NCBI RefSeq assembly: GCF_014191725.1
Contig: NZ_JACHWZ010000013.1
Location: 104,791 to 168,790, forward strand
Source of the DNA: Microbulbifer rhizosphaerae
GTDB lineage: Bacteria; Pseudomonadota; Gammaproteobacteria; Pseudomonadales; Cellvibrionaceae
Length of the DNA stretch: 64,000 nucleotides
Reading direction: 5' to 3'
Positions 45,556-54,962 of this stretch are shown one piece after another. Position numbers and translations under genes: made by a program. Every line of letters starts with the position of its first letter. Position 1 is the first letter of the stretch. The notes under the pieces were generated by a model, which saw only the letters and a program-made list of their open reading frames with translations, searched no databases and was not told the DNA's origin.

Positions 45556-45906
45556 TCAAGACGTGGGGATTGGCAGGCACTCCATCACTTCCACGCTGTC
45601 ACCGGGGAAGATGGTGAAGTGCGGGTGTTCTTCAAAGAGCTTTGCCGCCTCTTCGTGGGTTTCCGCCTTTACGATGACATATCCCGACATGTTGTTGCGG
45701 GTGTCGGCAATTCCGTTGGGGTCAATACGCTTGGTCTTGCCCAGCGGGCCGCCAGACGCCACGAGAATGTCTTTGTGCTTTTCCATCCAGGCACCCCAGG
45801 CGGCCATGCCCTTCTGCATGCGCTGCTGGCGTTCGTCCTCGGACAGGTCTTCCCATCCTTTCATTGAATCCGGGGTGCCGAGATAAATGGCGAGAAAGCT
45901 TTTCAT
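45556..45906 (-). CDS. YCII-related domain protein
   Basis: 116 aa from the ATG at 45906 (GAAAGGAG upstream). KSFLAIYLGTPDSMKGWEDL, then LVASGGPLGKTKRI and SGYVIVKAETHEEAAKLFEEHPHF, the YCII ferredoxin-like fold. Enzymatic function unknown. Followed upstream by the SRPBCC gene on the same strand, 20 bases apart. Confidence 0.85.
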   Translation of the reverse strand: MKSFLAIYLGTPDSMKGWEDLSEDERQQRMQKGMAAWGAWMEKHKDILVASGGPLGKTKRIDPNGIADTRNNMSGYVIVKAETHEEAAKLFEEHPHFTIFPGDSVEVMECLPIPTS

Positions 45907-45926
45907 CGTTTCTCCTTTCGGTTCTG

Positions 45927-46370
45927 TCACTGATTGATTTCCGGTTCTACCAGGCGGGCCAACGCCGATAGCGATTCCTGCCAGCCGAGGTAACACATTT
46001 CAACAGGAATCATGTCGGGAATGCCTTCCTGAACGATGGTTAGTTCGGTACCACAGGACACGGTCTTGAGAGTGACCGTGACATTCATGGTGCCGGGCAG
46101 GTTCGGGTCGTCGAAGGTGTCGGTGTAGCGGATCAATTCGTTCTCCACCAGTTCCTGGTATTCACCGCCGAACGCATGGCTGTGCCCGTTGGTGAAGTTG
46201 GTGAACGAGGCCTTGAAGGTGCCGCCCACCTTGGCATCCAGGTGCGCGAACTCAGCGTAGAAGCCGTCTGGTGGCAGCCATTTGGCCATCGCCTGCGGAT
46301 TCAGAAAGGCGCGATAGATGCGCTCGGCGGGTGCGCGCAGGACGCGATGAAGACGTACGGTTCCGCTCAT
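45927..46370 (-). CDS. SRPBCC (AHSA1/START-like) family protein
   Basis: 147 aa. VRLHRVLRAPAERIYRAFLN, AMAKWLPPDGF, GTELTIVQEGIP and the C-terminal GWQESLSALARLVEP are the AHSA1/Bet v1-like pattern of a ligand-binding cavity. It lies between two YCII genes, an arrangement often seen with ECF sigma factors (SRPBCC plus DGPF/YCII); no sigma factor is present here. Confidence 0.9.
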   Translation of the reverse strand: MSGTVRLHRVLRAPAERIYRAFLNPQAMAKWLPPDGFYAEFAHLDAKVGGTFKASFTNFTNGHSHAFGGEYQELVENELIRYTDTFDDPNLPGTMNVTVTLKTVSCGTELTIVQEGIPDMIPVEMCYLGWQESLSALARLVEPEINQ

Positions 46371-46462
46371 GGTGTTTCTCCTGGTGAGTACTGGTGCTAG
46401 GTGTTGTTACTGCACGCAGTAGCTGGATATTGGTACTGCGTATTGAAAGACATCGATTCCCC

Positions 46463-46846
46463 TCAGCCGGCGTTGCCGCCGGCCTGGTTGCCTTTTTCCA
46501 TCAGCTCCCGTGCCGGGCGGACTTCCACCGAGCCGTATCGGGCCGGCGGGATCTTGCCGGCCAGGGCGATGGCCTCGTTGAGGTCTTTGGCTTCAAGCAT
46601 GTAAAAGCCGGCGAGCTGTTCCTTGGTTTCGGCAAAGGGGCCATCGGTGGCGGTAATGCGGTTGTCGCGTACCCGCACCGTGGACGCCGTGCTGGTGGGC
46701 AGCAGTGGGCTGCCGGTGATGTAGTGGCCGCTTTCGCTCAGGCGGGCGACACACTCTATGCATTCTTGATTGAGCGAGTCCCATTCCTCCTGGGACTTAC
46801 GCTCCATGATCTTTTCGTCGTAATAGACTAGCGCCAGGTACTTCAT
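46463..46846 (-). CDS. YCII/DGPF domain protein
   Basis: 127 aa. MKYLALVYYDEKIMERKSQE and VRVRDNRITATDGPFAETKE, with the DGPF motif, then LAGFYMLEAKDLNEAIALAG. Diverged paralogue of the YCII protein two genes downstream. Same direction as the SRPBCC and YCII genes, probably one operon. Confidence 0.9.
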   Translation of the reverse strand: MKYLALVYYDEKIMERKSQEEWDSLNQECIECVARLSESGHYITGSPLLPTSTASTVRVRDNRITATDGPFAETKEQLAGFYMLEAKDLNEAIALAGKIPPARYGSVEVRPARELMEKGNQAGGNAG

Positions 46847-47313
46847 AATGTACTCCTCCTGTTTCGATAACGACTGCGTTCGGGCGGTTTGGGGTTACCT
46901 CTCCAGGGTCCATATGGTGCCCGGGCGCGCCGGCGGCCGCTGTGACGCAATGCGTATTGTTTCGTTGAATTCATGCGGTTCGATAGTTAGTCGAACAGAG
47001 GCGGCGGAGTTCGACAGGGGGACGAAGCTTTTTCAAAAAAAATTGCCGAGCGCCGGCATCCAGTTCGGCCAGGCGGCGTGCCGGAAAGCGCCGTTCCGGT
47101 GCCTGTCTAGCCAGTGCCAGGGCGCGCTACGCGCTGTAAACTGGACAGTCCCGCAGCAAGGGGGCCTGCATCCCGCACAGTGGCAAATCTGGCCTAAAGT
47201 TGCTATAGAAAGGTACTGTAGAAAGTCACTATAGATCATGGGTAGGCGAGCCCGTACAATCCTGGCCCATCATTGGTTATGTCGGCGAGTAGCCGCCCAG
47301 CTAGGCAGACAAG
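46847..47313. other. Intergenic region
   Basis: 467 bases between the leftward YCII operon and the VF530 gene. It must contain both promoters. I see no gene, no strong hairpin and no repeat element. Confidence 0.4.
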
Positions 47314-47556
47314 ATGCCCGATTCCCAGCCCAATAACCCGCTCCACGGTATTACCCTGGCTACCATTGTCGAAGAGCTGGAGGCCCACTATGGTTGGGAC
47401 GGCCTGGCGGAGCGGATCGATATCAACTGCTTCAAGAGCGATCCATCACTGAAGTCCAGCCTCAAATTTTTGCGCAAGACGCCCTGGGCGCGCAGTAAAG
47501 TGGAGGCGCTATACATAGCGACTTTCAGCAAGCAAAACCCCTGGGGCGGCCACTGA
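47314..47556 (+). CDS. VF530 family DNA-binding protein (DUF2132)
   Basis: 80 aa. [33 protein letters not shown] and [20 protein letters not shown] match the VF530 family in full length. The founding structure from Vibrio fischeri suggested DNA binding; physiological role unknown. Confidence 0.92.
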   Translation: MPDSQPNNPLHGITLATIVEELEAHYGWDGLAERIDINCFKSDPSLKSSLKFLRKTPWARSKVEALYIATFSKQNPWGGH

Positions 47557-47642
47557 CCTGCTTTGAGTTGCATGCGCCCAGCGGCTACACGCTTGCTTGG
47601 AGTCAGGGACGAATGGCATTAGGTTAAGCCTGTTCTGCCTTG

Positions 47643-47719
47643 GAGGATGGGCAAAGGAGCGTAGCGACATGCCCATCTTCCGCGGCACTGATGGGCACGC
47701 TGCGCTTTGCCCATCCTAC
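47643..47719. repeat. REP-like palindrome, family C
   Basis: GGAGGATGGGCAAAGGAGCG ... CGCTTTGCCCATCCTAC, nearly identical to 41023-41099. Confidence 0.85.
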
Positions 47720-47798
47720 GAAAATCACTGTGTCCGGCTTAACTTAGTGCCACTCGAATCAGAGGCCATCTTTATCGGCGCCACCCGCCTCGCAATCC

Positions 47799-49619
47799 TT
47801 AAGCACCGGCTTCCTGGAACTGCAGTTCCGCCAGGCGTTTGTAGAGGGGTGAGACTTCTATAAGCTCCTGGTGGCTACCCTTTGCCACCAGCTGCCCCTG
47901 ATCCAGCACCGCAATATTGTCCGCGTGCAGAATCGTCGCCAGCCGGTGGGCGATGATGATGGTGGTGCGGTTCCGCATCAGCGCCTGCAGAGCCTGCTGC
48001 ACGTGATACTCGCTCTCGGCATCCAGCGCACTGGTGGCCTCGTCCAGCAGCAATATCCTCGGATCTTTCAGAATCGCACGGGCAATGGCCAGGCGCTGTT
48101 TCTGCCCGCCGGACAGGCGCGTGCCCTGCTCCCCCAGGTGGCTGTTGTAGCCATCGGGCAATTGCTGGATAAACTCATGGGCATGGGCTGCCTTGGCCGC
48201 CGCGATCACCTCCTCATCGCTCGCGTCGGGTTTGCCGTAGCGGATGTTGTAGCAGACATCCGCGGTGAACAGTGCCGGCTGTTGCGGCACCACCGCGATT
48301 TGCCTGCGCAGAGACGCTGTGTCCATCTTGCGAATGTCGACGCCATCCAGTGTGATGCGCCCGCCCAGCGGGTCGTAAAACCGTTGCAGCAGTTCCAGTA
48401 GCGTGGATTTGCCCGCGCCCGAGGGGCCGACCAGCGCCAGACTCCTGCCGCCTTCAACATTCAGGCTTAACCCGAGTACGGCGGGCTGATCGGGCCGGGA
48501 GGGATAACTGAAATCGACGGCCTCGAAGGCTACTTGGGCGCAGGATAGGGCACTGGCTGCGCTTGCAGCACCCGTGCTTACCGGGATCTCCGACTCCACC
48601 TGCAACAAGTCCATGAGCCGCTCGGTGGCACCGGTCGCGCGCTGCAACTCGCCATAGACTTCGGAAATGGTCGCTACGGCGGAACCCATCATGACGGCGT
48701 AAAAGACGAATGCCGCCAGGTCGCCGCTACTCATGCGCCCGGCGATCATGTCGTTGCCGCCCACCCACAGCAAACCGCTTACGGCCCCAAACATCAGCAG
48801 TATCACCACCGCTATCAATAGTGCCCGCTGACGTACACGGCGTTTGGCGATTTTAAATGCGGTTTCCACTTCCTCGGCAAATGCGTGCTTTTCGTAGCTT
48901 TCACGGGTGTAGCTTTGCACGGTTTTTATGTGCTGGATAATCTCACCGGCGTAACTGCCCACATCGGCAATGGAGTCCTGGCTGGCCTTGGATAATTTTC
49001 TTACCCTGCGGCCATAGAGCACGATCGGCAGCAGTACCAAGGGCACGCCCACCAATACGATCAGGCTCAGTTTGAGGTCGGTGAACAGCAACAGGACCAA
49101 TGCACCCACAAACATCAGCGCACTGCGCAGTGCCATCGAGAAAGATGTACCGATGATATGTTGCAGTAACGTGGTGTCGGTGGTCAGGCGGGACATGATC
49201 TCGCCACTGCGGTTGGTCTCAAAATAACTCGGGTGCAGGGTAACGATATGATCAAACACCGCCTTGCGCAGATCAGCCACCACCCGCTCGCCCAGCCATG
49301 ACACCAGGTAGAAGCGCACGTAGGTTCCCATCGCCATCAGGCCTGCCAGGGCGAGAAGGACCAGTACGGCTTGGGCCAGCGCCTGGCTGGAATCTCCTGT
49401 CAGCCCCTCATCAACAAGTAACCTGACACCCTGGCCGATGGACAATGTGATACCGGCCGTAAACACCAGTGCCACAACCGCCCCCACCAATACCTTCTTG
49501 TAGGGCCGCACAAACTGCCAGAGTGCGGCTATCATCTGGCGCGCACTCTGGCTCGAGGTGGTACTGGCAGGCAGATCCGCCACTGGTGAGGTGGCGGCGG
49601 GTTCAGCGGTATTCGACAT
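47799..49619 (-). CDS. ABC exporter, fused permease and ATPase (MsbA-like)
   Basis: 606 aa half-transporter. Six transmembrane helices (about 25-320) precede the ATPase: Walker A GPSGAGKSTLLELL, Q-loop AVVPQQPALF, signature LSGGQKQRLAIARAIL, Walker B ILLLDEATSALD and H-loop IIIAHRLATI. Works as a dimer to export a lipid, peptide or drug; substrate not evident. A decayed copy of its C-terminal end is found 3.5 kb away at 44140-44302. Divergent from the amino-acid permease. Confidence 0.93.
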   Translation of the reverse strand: MSNTAEPAATSPVADLPASTTSSQSARQMIAALWQFVRPYKKVLVGAVVALVFTAGITLSIGQGVRLLVDEGLTGDSSQALAQAVLVLLALAGLMAMGTYVRFYLVSWLGERVVADLRKAVFDHIVTLHPSYFETNRSGEIMSRLTTDTTLLQHIIGTSFSMALRSALMFVGALVLLLFTDLKLSLIVLVGVPLVLLPIVLYGRRVRKLSKASQDSIADVGSYAGEIIQHIKTVQSYTRESYEKHAFAEEVETAFKIAKRRVRQRALLIAVVILLMFGAVSGLLWVGGNDMIAGRMSSGDLAAFVFYAVMMGSAVATISEVYGELQRATGATERLMDLLQVESEIPVSTGAASAASALSCAQVAFEAVDFSYPSRPDQPAVLGLSLNVEGGRSLALVGPSGAGKSTLLELLQRFYDPLGGRITLDGVDIRKMDTASLRRQIAVVPQQPALFTADVCYNIRYGKPDASDEEVIAAAKAAHAHEFIQQLPDGYNSHLGEQGTRLSGGQKQRLAIARAILKDPRILLLDEATSALDAESEYHVQQALQALMRNRTTIIIAHRLATILHADNIAVLDQGQLVAKGSHQELIEVSPLYKRLAELQFQEAGA

Positions 49620-49704
49620 AGGTTTCCAAAAAAGATCACGGTTTACGGCAATAATCTATCAAAATTCGACACGTCCCAGTTATTCTATCCATTGGGAGAC
49701 TCGC

Positions 49705-50910
49705 GTGCCCGATCCTACTCCGCTTAAGCGATCGCTTTCCCTGTCCGTGACCAGCCTCTACGGCATCGGCACGATTATTGGCGCCGGCATTTACGTGCTG
49801 GTCGGCAAGGTGGGGGCAGCCGCGGGGCTGTTTCTGCCCTATGCGTTTTTACTCGCGGGCGTCATTGCCGCATTTACCGCCTTTTCCTATGCGGAGCTGT
49901 CTTCGAGATTCCCCCACAGTGCCGGGTCTGCCGCCTATATCCACGAGGCCTGGCATCGGCGCTGGCTGGTGCAGCTTGTCGCCGTCCTGGTTGCGACCAC
50001 CGGCATCGTATCGGCGGCTACGATGGCAAATGGTTTCGTCGGCTATCTCGGGCTCTTTATCCAGATCCCGGACTATCTCGTCATCACCATTCTGGTTTCG
50101 CTGCTTACCCTGATCGCACTCTGGGGGATCAACGAGTCTGCTGTTACGGTTACCCTGGTCACATTGATAGAAGTCGGCGGCTTGCTGTTTGTCATCTATG
50201 TCAGCCGCGGCGCCACCGCGGTCCATGAGTGGCCGCAGATTTTCGATGCACCCAAATGGGACGCCTGGCCGGGCCTGCTGGTTGGCAGCTTTCTGGCGTT
50301 CTATGCGTATATCGGCTTCGAGGATATGGTCAATCTTGCCGAGGAGGTAAAGAACCCGAGCAAGACCCTGCCGCGGGCAATATTGATCGCGATTTCCGTA
50401 ACCACATTATTCTATATGGCCGTTGCAGCCCTCGCGGTACGCACCACCTCTCTGGAGGCGCTCGCACAGAGCGAAGCGCCGCTGGCAAGCATTGTTACCA
50501 ATGCCGGCCACTCGCCCGCATTTATCGGCATTGTCAGTATGTTTGCAGTGGTGAACGGTGCGCTGGTGCAGATTATCATGGCATCCAGGCTGTTGTACGG
50601 TGTTGCAAAGAAAGGAATGGCTCCATGGTTTTTTACCGGGGTCAGTGCCAAAACCCAGACCCCGGTAGTTTCCACACTGTTGGCGGGAGCGATTATTCTG
50701 CTTTTCGCGCTGTGGCTGCCGCTCGTCCTTCTGGCACAGATCACCGCGTTCATTATGCTGGTGATTTTCTCTCTGATTAACGTCTCCCTGATAGCCATCA
50801 AGATGCGTGGCGCAAAGATGGGTTGGGGCGCGATCAGCTTTTCGATATGGGTTCCGGCGATTGGATTTTTATTGTGCTTTGCGCTGATTGTTTTTCAAAT
50901 TTTTGCTTAG
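49705..50910 (+). CDS. APC-family amino-acid permease
   Basis: 401 aa, about 11-12 transmembrane helices, from a GTG at 49705 (GGGAG upstream). SVTSLYGIGTIIGAGIYVLVGKVG is the classic first-helix GxG substrate-binding break of APC transporters, and FLAFYAYIGFEDMVNLAEEVKNPSKTLPRAI the conserved helix 6-7 region. Substrate unknown. Confidence 0.92.
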   Translation: MPDPTPLKRSLSLSVTSLYGIGTIIGAGIYVLVGKVGAAAGLFLPYAFLLAGVIAAFTAFSYAELSSRFPHSAGSAAYIHEAWHRRWLVQLVAVLVATTGIVSAATMANGFVGYLGLFIQIPDYLVITILVSLLTLIALWGINESAVTVTLVTLIEVGGLLFVIYVSRGATAVHEWPQIFDAPKWDAWPGLLVGSFLAFYAYIGFEDMVNLAEEVKNPSKTLPRAILIAISVTTLFYMAVAALAVRTTSLEALAQSEAPLASIVTNAGHSPAFIGIVSMFAVVNGALVQIIMASRLLYGVAKKGMAPWFFTGVSAKTQTPVVSTLLAGAIILLFALWLPLVLLAQITAFIMLVIFSLINVSLIAIKMRGAKMGWGAISFSIWVPAIGFLLCFALIVFQIFA

Positions 50911-50946
50911 AAGCTACTCCCGACCGCAATGACTGCCCCCCTCCCA

Positions 50947-51018
50947 GTAGGAGCGGCCGTTGGCCGCGATCGACCTTGCTTCGTAGCACCGCAGATCGCG
51001 GCCAACGACCGCTCCTAC
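50947..51018. repeat. REP-like palindrome, family B
   Basis: GTAGGAGCGGCCGTTGGCCGCGATC ... GATCGCGGCCAACGACCGCTCCTAC. Complete copy of the family partially present at 20037. Confidence 0.85.
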
Positions 51019-51067
51019 AAGGATGCTCGGAAATTATTTCATGGATTCCCGGCACCCCGATTTAAGT

Positions 51068-51760
51068 TTACTTCTCAATCACCTTCCGCAAAGATTGTTC
51101 AATCTGTCCGCCGCAATAGCCCCTCCCATTTTCCTGTCTTTGCCTGTCAAGAAAACGTCTGATGGATGGACGGGACTCTACTCTCTCGCAGAGTTTTGCA
51201 ATATGCGGAGCATTTTCCTGCAGGTCGTCCTTCAGTTCCGGGAAGGAATAAACCATGGTGCCAAACAGCGCGGTGGTGGCGATGTCGGCCACTGAGATAG
51301 TGGACCCGAGCAGAAATCCCTTGGCACTTTTGAAACCGTGCTCCAGCCCGGTCTTTTCAAAAATCTTCATCCAGTCGGGTAACCGGGAGTAGCGGAATTC
51401 ATCCCAAGTGTTTTTATTCCACATCACCGACCCATTGTAATTGGTGATTTCGATCAGGACGTCGTTGCAATCCAGAATCGTTTTCAGGGCCAGTGTGTGG
51501 GTTTCAGCTCTCTTGGGCAGATAGTCATACTCCCTTCCCAGGTGCATCAGGATGGCAGGCATCTGAGCAAAGTATGTTTTGCTCTTGCACTCGTAAAGAT
51601 ACGGCGACGCCATTCCGGGATTCTTGATTTTCAGGCTCCGTTCCGGATAGATATCCGTGGCATCATGCTTTTCGTATTTGGCTTCAACCTCCTCCAGAAA
51701 GAGCTGGATAAAGTTCCCTCGAAACGGTAAATCCCAATAGTAGAGCTTGTAGTCCAACAT
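51068..51760 (-). CDS. Glutathione S-transferase family protein
   Basis: 230 aa. LYYWDLPFRGNFIQLFLEEV is the GST N-terminal domain (YxLxFRG type); the helical C-terminal domain has GSTISVADIATTALFGTMV. The residue in the catalytic position is Tyr8 or Tyr7 by alignment to sigma-type GSTs, uncertain. It follows the typical length and is intact, unlike the deleted GST at 45149. Confidence 0.85.
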   Translation of the reverse strand: MLDYKLYYWDLPFRGNFIQLFLEEVEAKYEKHDATDIYPERSLKIKNPGMASPYLYECKSKTYFAQMPAILMHLGREYDYLPKRAETHTLALKTILDCNDVLIEITNYNGSVMWNKNTWDEFRYSRLPDWMKIFEKTGLEHGFKSAKGFLLGSTISVADIATTALFGTMVYSFPELKDDLQENAPHIAKLCERVESRPSIRRFLDRQRQENGRGYCGGQIEQSLRKVIEK

Positions 51761-52053
51761 GGTCTGCCTCGGGAATGCTTGTGTGAGAAGGTGAAGGCTG
51801 GAAAGCGCTCCGCAAGCTTAGCAGTAATCACCAACAGTCGGCGCATTTTTAACTAAAAATGGCGCAATTATCAGTCATATAACCCGCACAGTAGTGCATA
51901 ACCAAAGCATCCACTGGCCCGCGATAACCTGCACGCTGGGTACGACAAAATGCCCCGCCATGTCTCCACGATCGTGATATAAGAACCGATTATTTTTCCA
52001 GCAATTCGTCCCGGCAGATCCGGGCTTATCTTATATAGAACCACGGGGTAAAC
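51761..52053. other. Intergenic region upstream of the first M1 peptidase
   Basis: 293 bases, divergent promoters expected. No gene or clear repeat seen. Confidence 0.35.
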
Positions 52054-54735
52054 ATGACCAAAACCGGAAAATTCGCCGCGGCGCTGCTGTGCTCGGCGGT
52101 GCTGGCCGCCTGCGGCCAGACCCAAAGCGGTATCGACCAGGGAGTCGGCGCGCAAACCGCAACGGCGCAGGCTACGCAAAGGAAAGCGGGCCCGGGACTC
52201 AGCGAAGCCTACGCAAAGCAGCGCAAACAGCAGATCGCCGCGGTGGATTACCGCCTGTCGGTACAGATCGACAAGAACGGCGAGAGCTTCGGTGGCCGGG
52301 TGGTCGCGGAAACCGAATTGGTGGAACCGGTCAAAGCACCGCTGACCATCGATTTCGCCGGCGGCAGCGTCAAGGCGGTGACCGTGGATGGCAAGTCGGT
52401 ACCCTTCGAGTACAACGATCACTTCATCACCATCGCCCCGGAGCATTTGCACGGGGGCAAAAATGCCATCGCGGTGGACTACCGCCATCCCTATTCCACC
52501 GACGGCTCCGGCCTGCACCGCTTCGAAGATCCGGAAGACGGCCGGGTGTATATGTACACCGACTTCGAGCCCTACGACGCCAACCGGCTGTTCCCCCATT
52601 TCGATCAGCCCAACCTGAAGGCCCACTACACCCTGGACGTAAAGGCGCCGAAAGACTGGCTGGTGATTTCCTCGGTGCGCGAGGAAAAAATCGAGCAACT
52701 GGAAAATGGCTTCAACCACTGGTATTTCCCGCAGTCGAAGAAATTCTCCTCCTATATCTTCTCCCTGCACGCCGGCCCCTTTCATACCTGGGAGGACGAC
52801 GCCGACGGTATCCCGCTGCGCCTGATGGCCCGCCAGAGCCTGGCGGAATACGTCAAACCCCAGGACTGGTTCACCTTCACCAAACAGTCCTTCGCCTTTT
52901 TCCAGGATTACTTCGAAGTGGATTATCCCTTCGTTAAATACGACCAGGTGATCGTGCCGGACTTCAACGCCGGCGCCATGGAAAACGTGGGCGCGGTGAC
53001 TTTCAGTGAGCGGTTCGTTTCCCGCGGCGAAAAAACCCGGGCCCAGCGCTCGCGCCTGGCGAATGTGATCGCCCATGAAATGGCGCATATGTGGTTCGGC
53101 GACCTGGTGACCATGGACTGGTGGAACGGCCTGTGGCTGAACGAAAGCTTCGCCACCTATATGGCCAACCTGGCCCTGGCCGAGGCCAGCGAGTTCGACG
53201 ACGCCTGGGAAAACTTCTACCTGGGCACCAAGCAGTGGGCCTACCACTCGGACCAGCTGGTAACCACCCACGCCATCGAACTGCCGGTGAACAATACCGC
53301 CGAGGCCTTTGCCAATTTCGACGGCATCACCTACGGCAAGGGTGGCTCGGTGCTCAAGCAATTGCCCTACTATCTGGGCAAGGAGGAATTCCGCAAAGGG
53401 GTGAGCAACTACCTGAAGGAACTCTCGTATAAAAACGCCGAACTGGACGACTTTATCGGCCACCTGGGTAAGGCCGCCGGCAAGGACTTGGGCCGGTGGC
53501 AGCAGCAGTGGCTCTACCAGCCGGGCCTGAACACCCTGACCGCGGACTTCCAGTGCAGCGACGGCAAGGTCACGAGCCTGAGCCTGAAACAGTCCGCACC
53601 GATGGAATATCCCACCCTGCGCGAACAGCGCACCCAGTTGGGCTTCTACCAAATGCAGGACGGCGCCATGGTGCGCACCGCCACCCTGCCGGTGCTCTAT
53701 CGCGGCGAGGTCACCGAGGTGACGGGGGCCAAAGATATGGAATGCCCGCAGATCCTCTACCCGAACGAGGGCGACTGGGCTTTCGTGAAAGTGAATCTGG
53801 ACCCGGTATCCGTGGAGCAGGCATCGCAGCATATCAACGATATCGACAGCGCCTTCACCCGCCTGATGCTGTGGCAGAGCCTCTACGACAGCGTCTACGA
53901 CGCCAAGCTGCCGCTGGACCAGTATGTGCAGTTCGCGCTCGACAACGCCGGCCCCGAGACCGACATCAACGTGGTGCGCCTGGTCTCCGGCCACCTGACC
54001 ACGGCCTACGCCTACCTGAACCAGGTCGCCATCGACGACGCCAAGCGCACTGAACTGCAACTCGCGATCGAGAGTTTCATCTGGCAACAGCTGCAACAGG
54101 CGAAGGCCGGCAGCGACGCGCAGAAAACCTGGTTCAGCGCCTTCACCGAAGCCGCGCACAGCGACGGGGCTCTGGCCAATGCCGGGAAGCTGCTGAATGG
54201 CGAGCTGGCCATCGAAGGCCTGACCCTGGACCCGGACATGCGCTGGAGCCTGGTGGTGCTGCAGAACCAACACCTGTACGGCGACTACCAGAAGGCCATA
54301 GAGCGCGAGCTGGAAAAGGACAGCTCCGACCGCGCGCGCAACTTCGCGATTTCCGCCGAAGCCGTGCGCCCGCAGCCGGAAGCCAAGGCCAAGTGGCTGG
54401 ACAACGTCATCGACCACCGCGATGACTTCAAACTGAGCCAGCTCAAGGCCGCCGCCTACACCATGTTCCCCAGTGAGCAGTCCGAGTTGTTCCAGGCCAA
54501 CCTGGAGCGCATCGTCGGCGCCATAGACGCCGCCAATGCCACCAATAGCCCGGAATATATCGGTACCTTCAAGGCCCTCTTCCCGCTGAGTTGCAGCGAG
54601 AAGGGCATAGAGCAGGTGAGCAAGATATTGGACGAGAAGAAAGACCTGAACCCGCTGCTGGAGAAGGGTATGAAGAACCGCCGTTTTGAAAACCAGCGCT
54701 GCGTGGCCATGAGCGAATTGCTGACGGGGAACTGA
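52054..54735 (+). CDS. M1-family aminopeptidase lipoprotein, copy 1
   Basis: 893 aa. Lipoprotein signal (AALLCSAVLAAC). The peptidase domain has the exopeptidase motif GAMEN (307-311) and the zinc site HEMAH (341-345) with the third ligand Glu364 in WLNESFATYMA. The C-terminal half is the helical ERAP1-like domain. Removes N-terminal residues of peptides in the periplasm or at the envelope, unlike cytoplasmic PepN. Closely similar to copy 2 (56440-59166). Confidence 0.94.
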   Translation: MTKTGKFAAALLCSAVLAACGQTQSGIDQGVGAQTATAQATQRKAGPGLSEAYAKQRKQQIAAVDYRLSVQIDKNGESFGGRVVAETELVEPVKAPLTIDFAGGSVKAVTVDGKSVPFEYNDHFITIAPEHLHGGKNAIAVDYRHPYSTDGSGLHRFEDPEDGRVYMYTDFEPYDANRLFPHFDQPNLKAHYTLDVKAPKDWLVISSVREEKIEQLENGFNHWYFPQSKKFSSYIFSLHAGPFHTWEDDADGIPLRLMARQSLAEYVKPQDWFTFTKQSFAFFQDYFEVDYPFVKYDQVIVPDFNAGAMENVGAVTFSERFVSRGEKTRAQRSRLANVIAHEMAHMWFGDLVTMDWWNGLWLNESFATYMANLALAEASEFDDAWENFYLGTKQWAYHSDQLVTTHAIELPVNNTAEAFANFDGITYGKGGSVLKQLPYYLGKEEFRKGVSNYLKELSYKNAELDDFIGHLGKAAGKDLGRWQQQWLYQPGLNTLTADFQCSDGKVTSLSLKQSAPMEYPTLREQRTQLGFYQMQDGAMVRTATLPVLYRGEVTEVTGAKDMECPQILYPNEGDWAFVKVNLDPVSVEQASQHINDIDSAFTRLMLWQSLYDSVYDAKLPLDQYVQFALDNAGPETDINVVRLVSGHLTTAYAYLNQVAIDDAKRTELQLAIESFIWQQLQQAKAGSDAQKTWFSAFTEAAHSDGALANAGKLLNGELAIEGLTLDPDMRWSLVVLQNQHLYGDYQKAIERELEKDSSDRARNFAISAEAVRPQPEAKAKWLDNVIDHRDDFKLSQLKAAAYTMFPSEQSELFQANLERIVGAIDAANATNSPEYIGTFKALFPLSCSEKGIEQVSKILDEKKDLNPLLEKGMKNRRFENQRCVAMSELLTGN

Positions 54736-54745
54736 TCCGCGCCTC

Positions 54746-54778
54746 AATAACCCGGCAGCATGGATTGCCGGGTTAATA
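54746..54778 (+). terminator. Probable terminator after M1 peptidase 1
   Basis: AACCCGGCA / TGCCGGGTT stem with a short loop, followed by AATAAAAG. The T run is weak. Confidence 0.6.
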
Positions 54779-54811
54779 AAAGGGCCCTAATCAAGTTTCG
54801 GCGTTACCCGC

Positions 54812-54938
54812 TGTGGGAGCCTGCCCTGCAGGCGAAAAAGGGTGCTAAACGGCAACGCCGTTATTCGCCAAGCCGATTTTTGCTCCTGCAAAATCTGCAT
54901 TTCCGCCATCCATGGCGGTCACAAGCTGGCTCCCACAG
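54812..54938. repeat. REP-like block, family A (long form)
   Basis: Begins TGTGGGAGCCTGCCCTGCAGGCGAA and ends GCTGGCTCCCACA, with inner hairpins AACGGCAACGCCGTT and CCGCCATCCATGGCGG. Confidence 0.8.
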
Positions 54939-54962
54939 GTTGCAGCCCCTTGACTCCTAGCA

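Noticed and set aside
51871..54747. Open frame of 958 codons on the minus strand, opposite M1 peptidase 1
   Set aside because: Same reason; the forward frame has HExxH and GAMEN motifs, the reverse has none.
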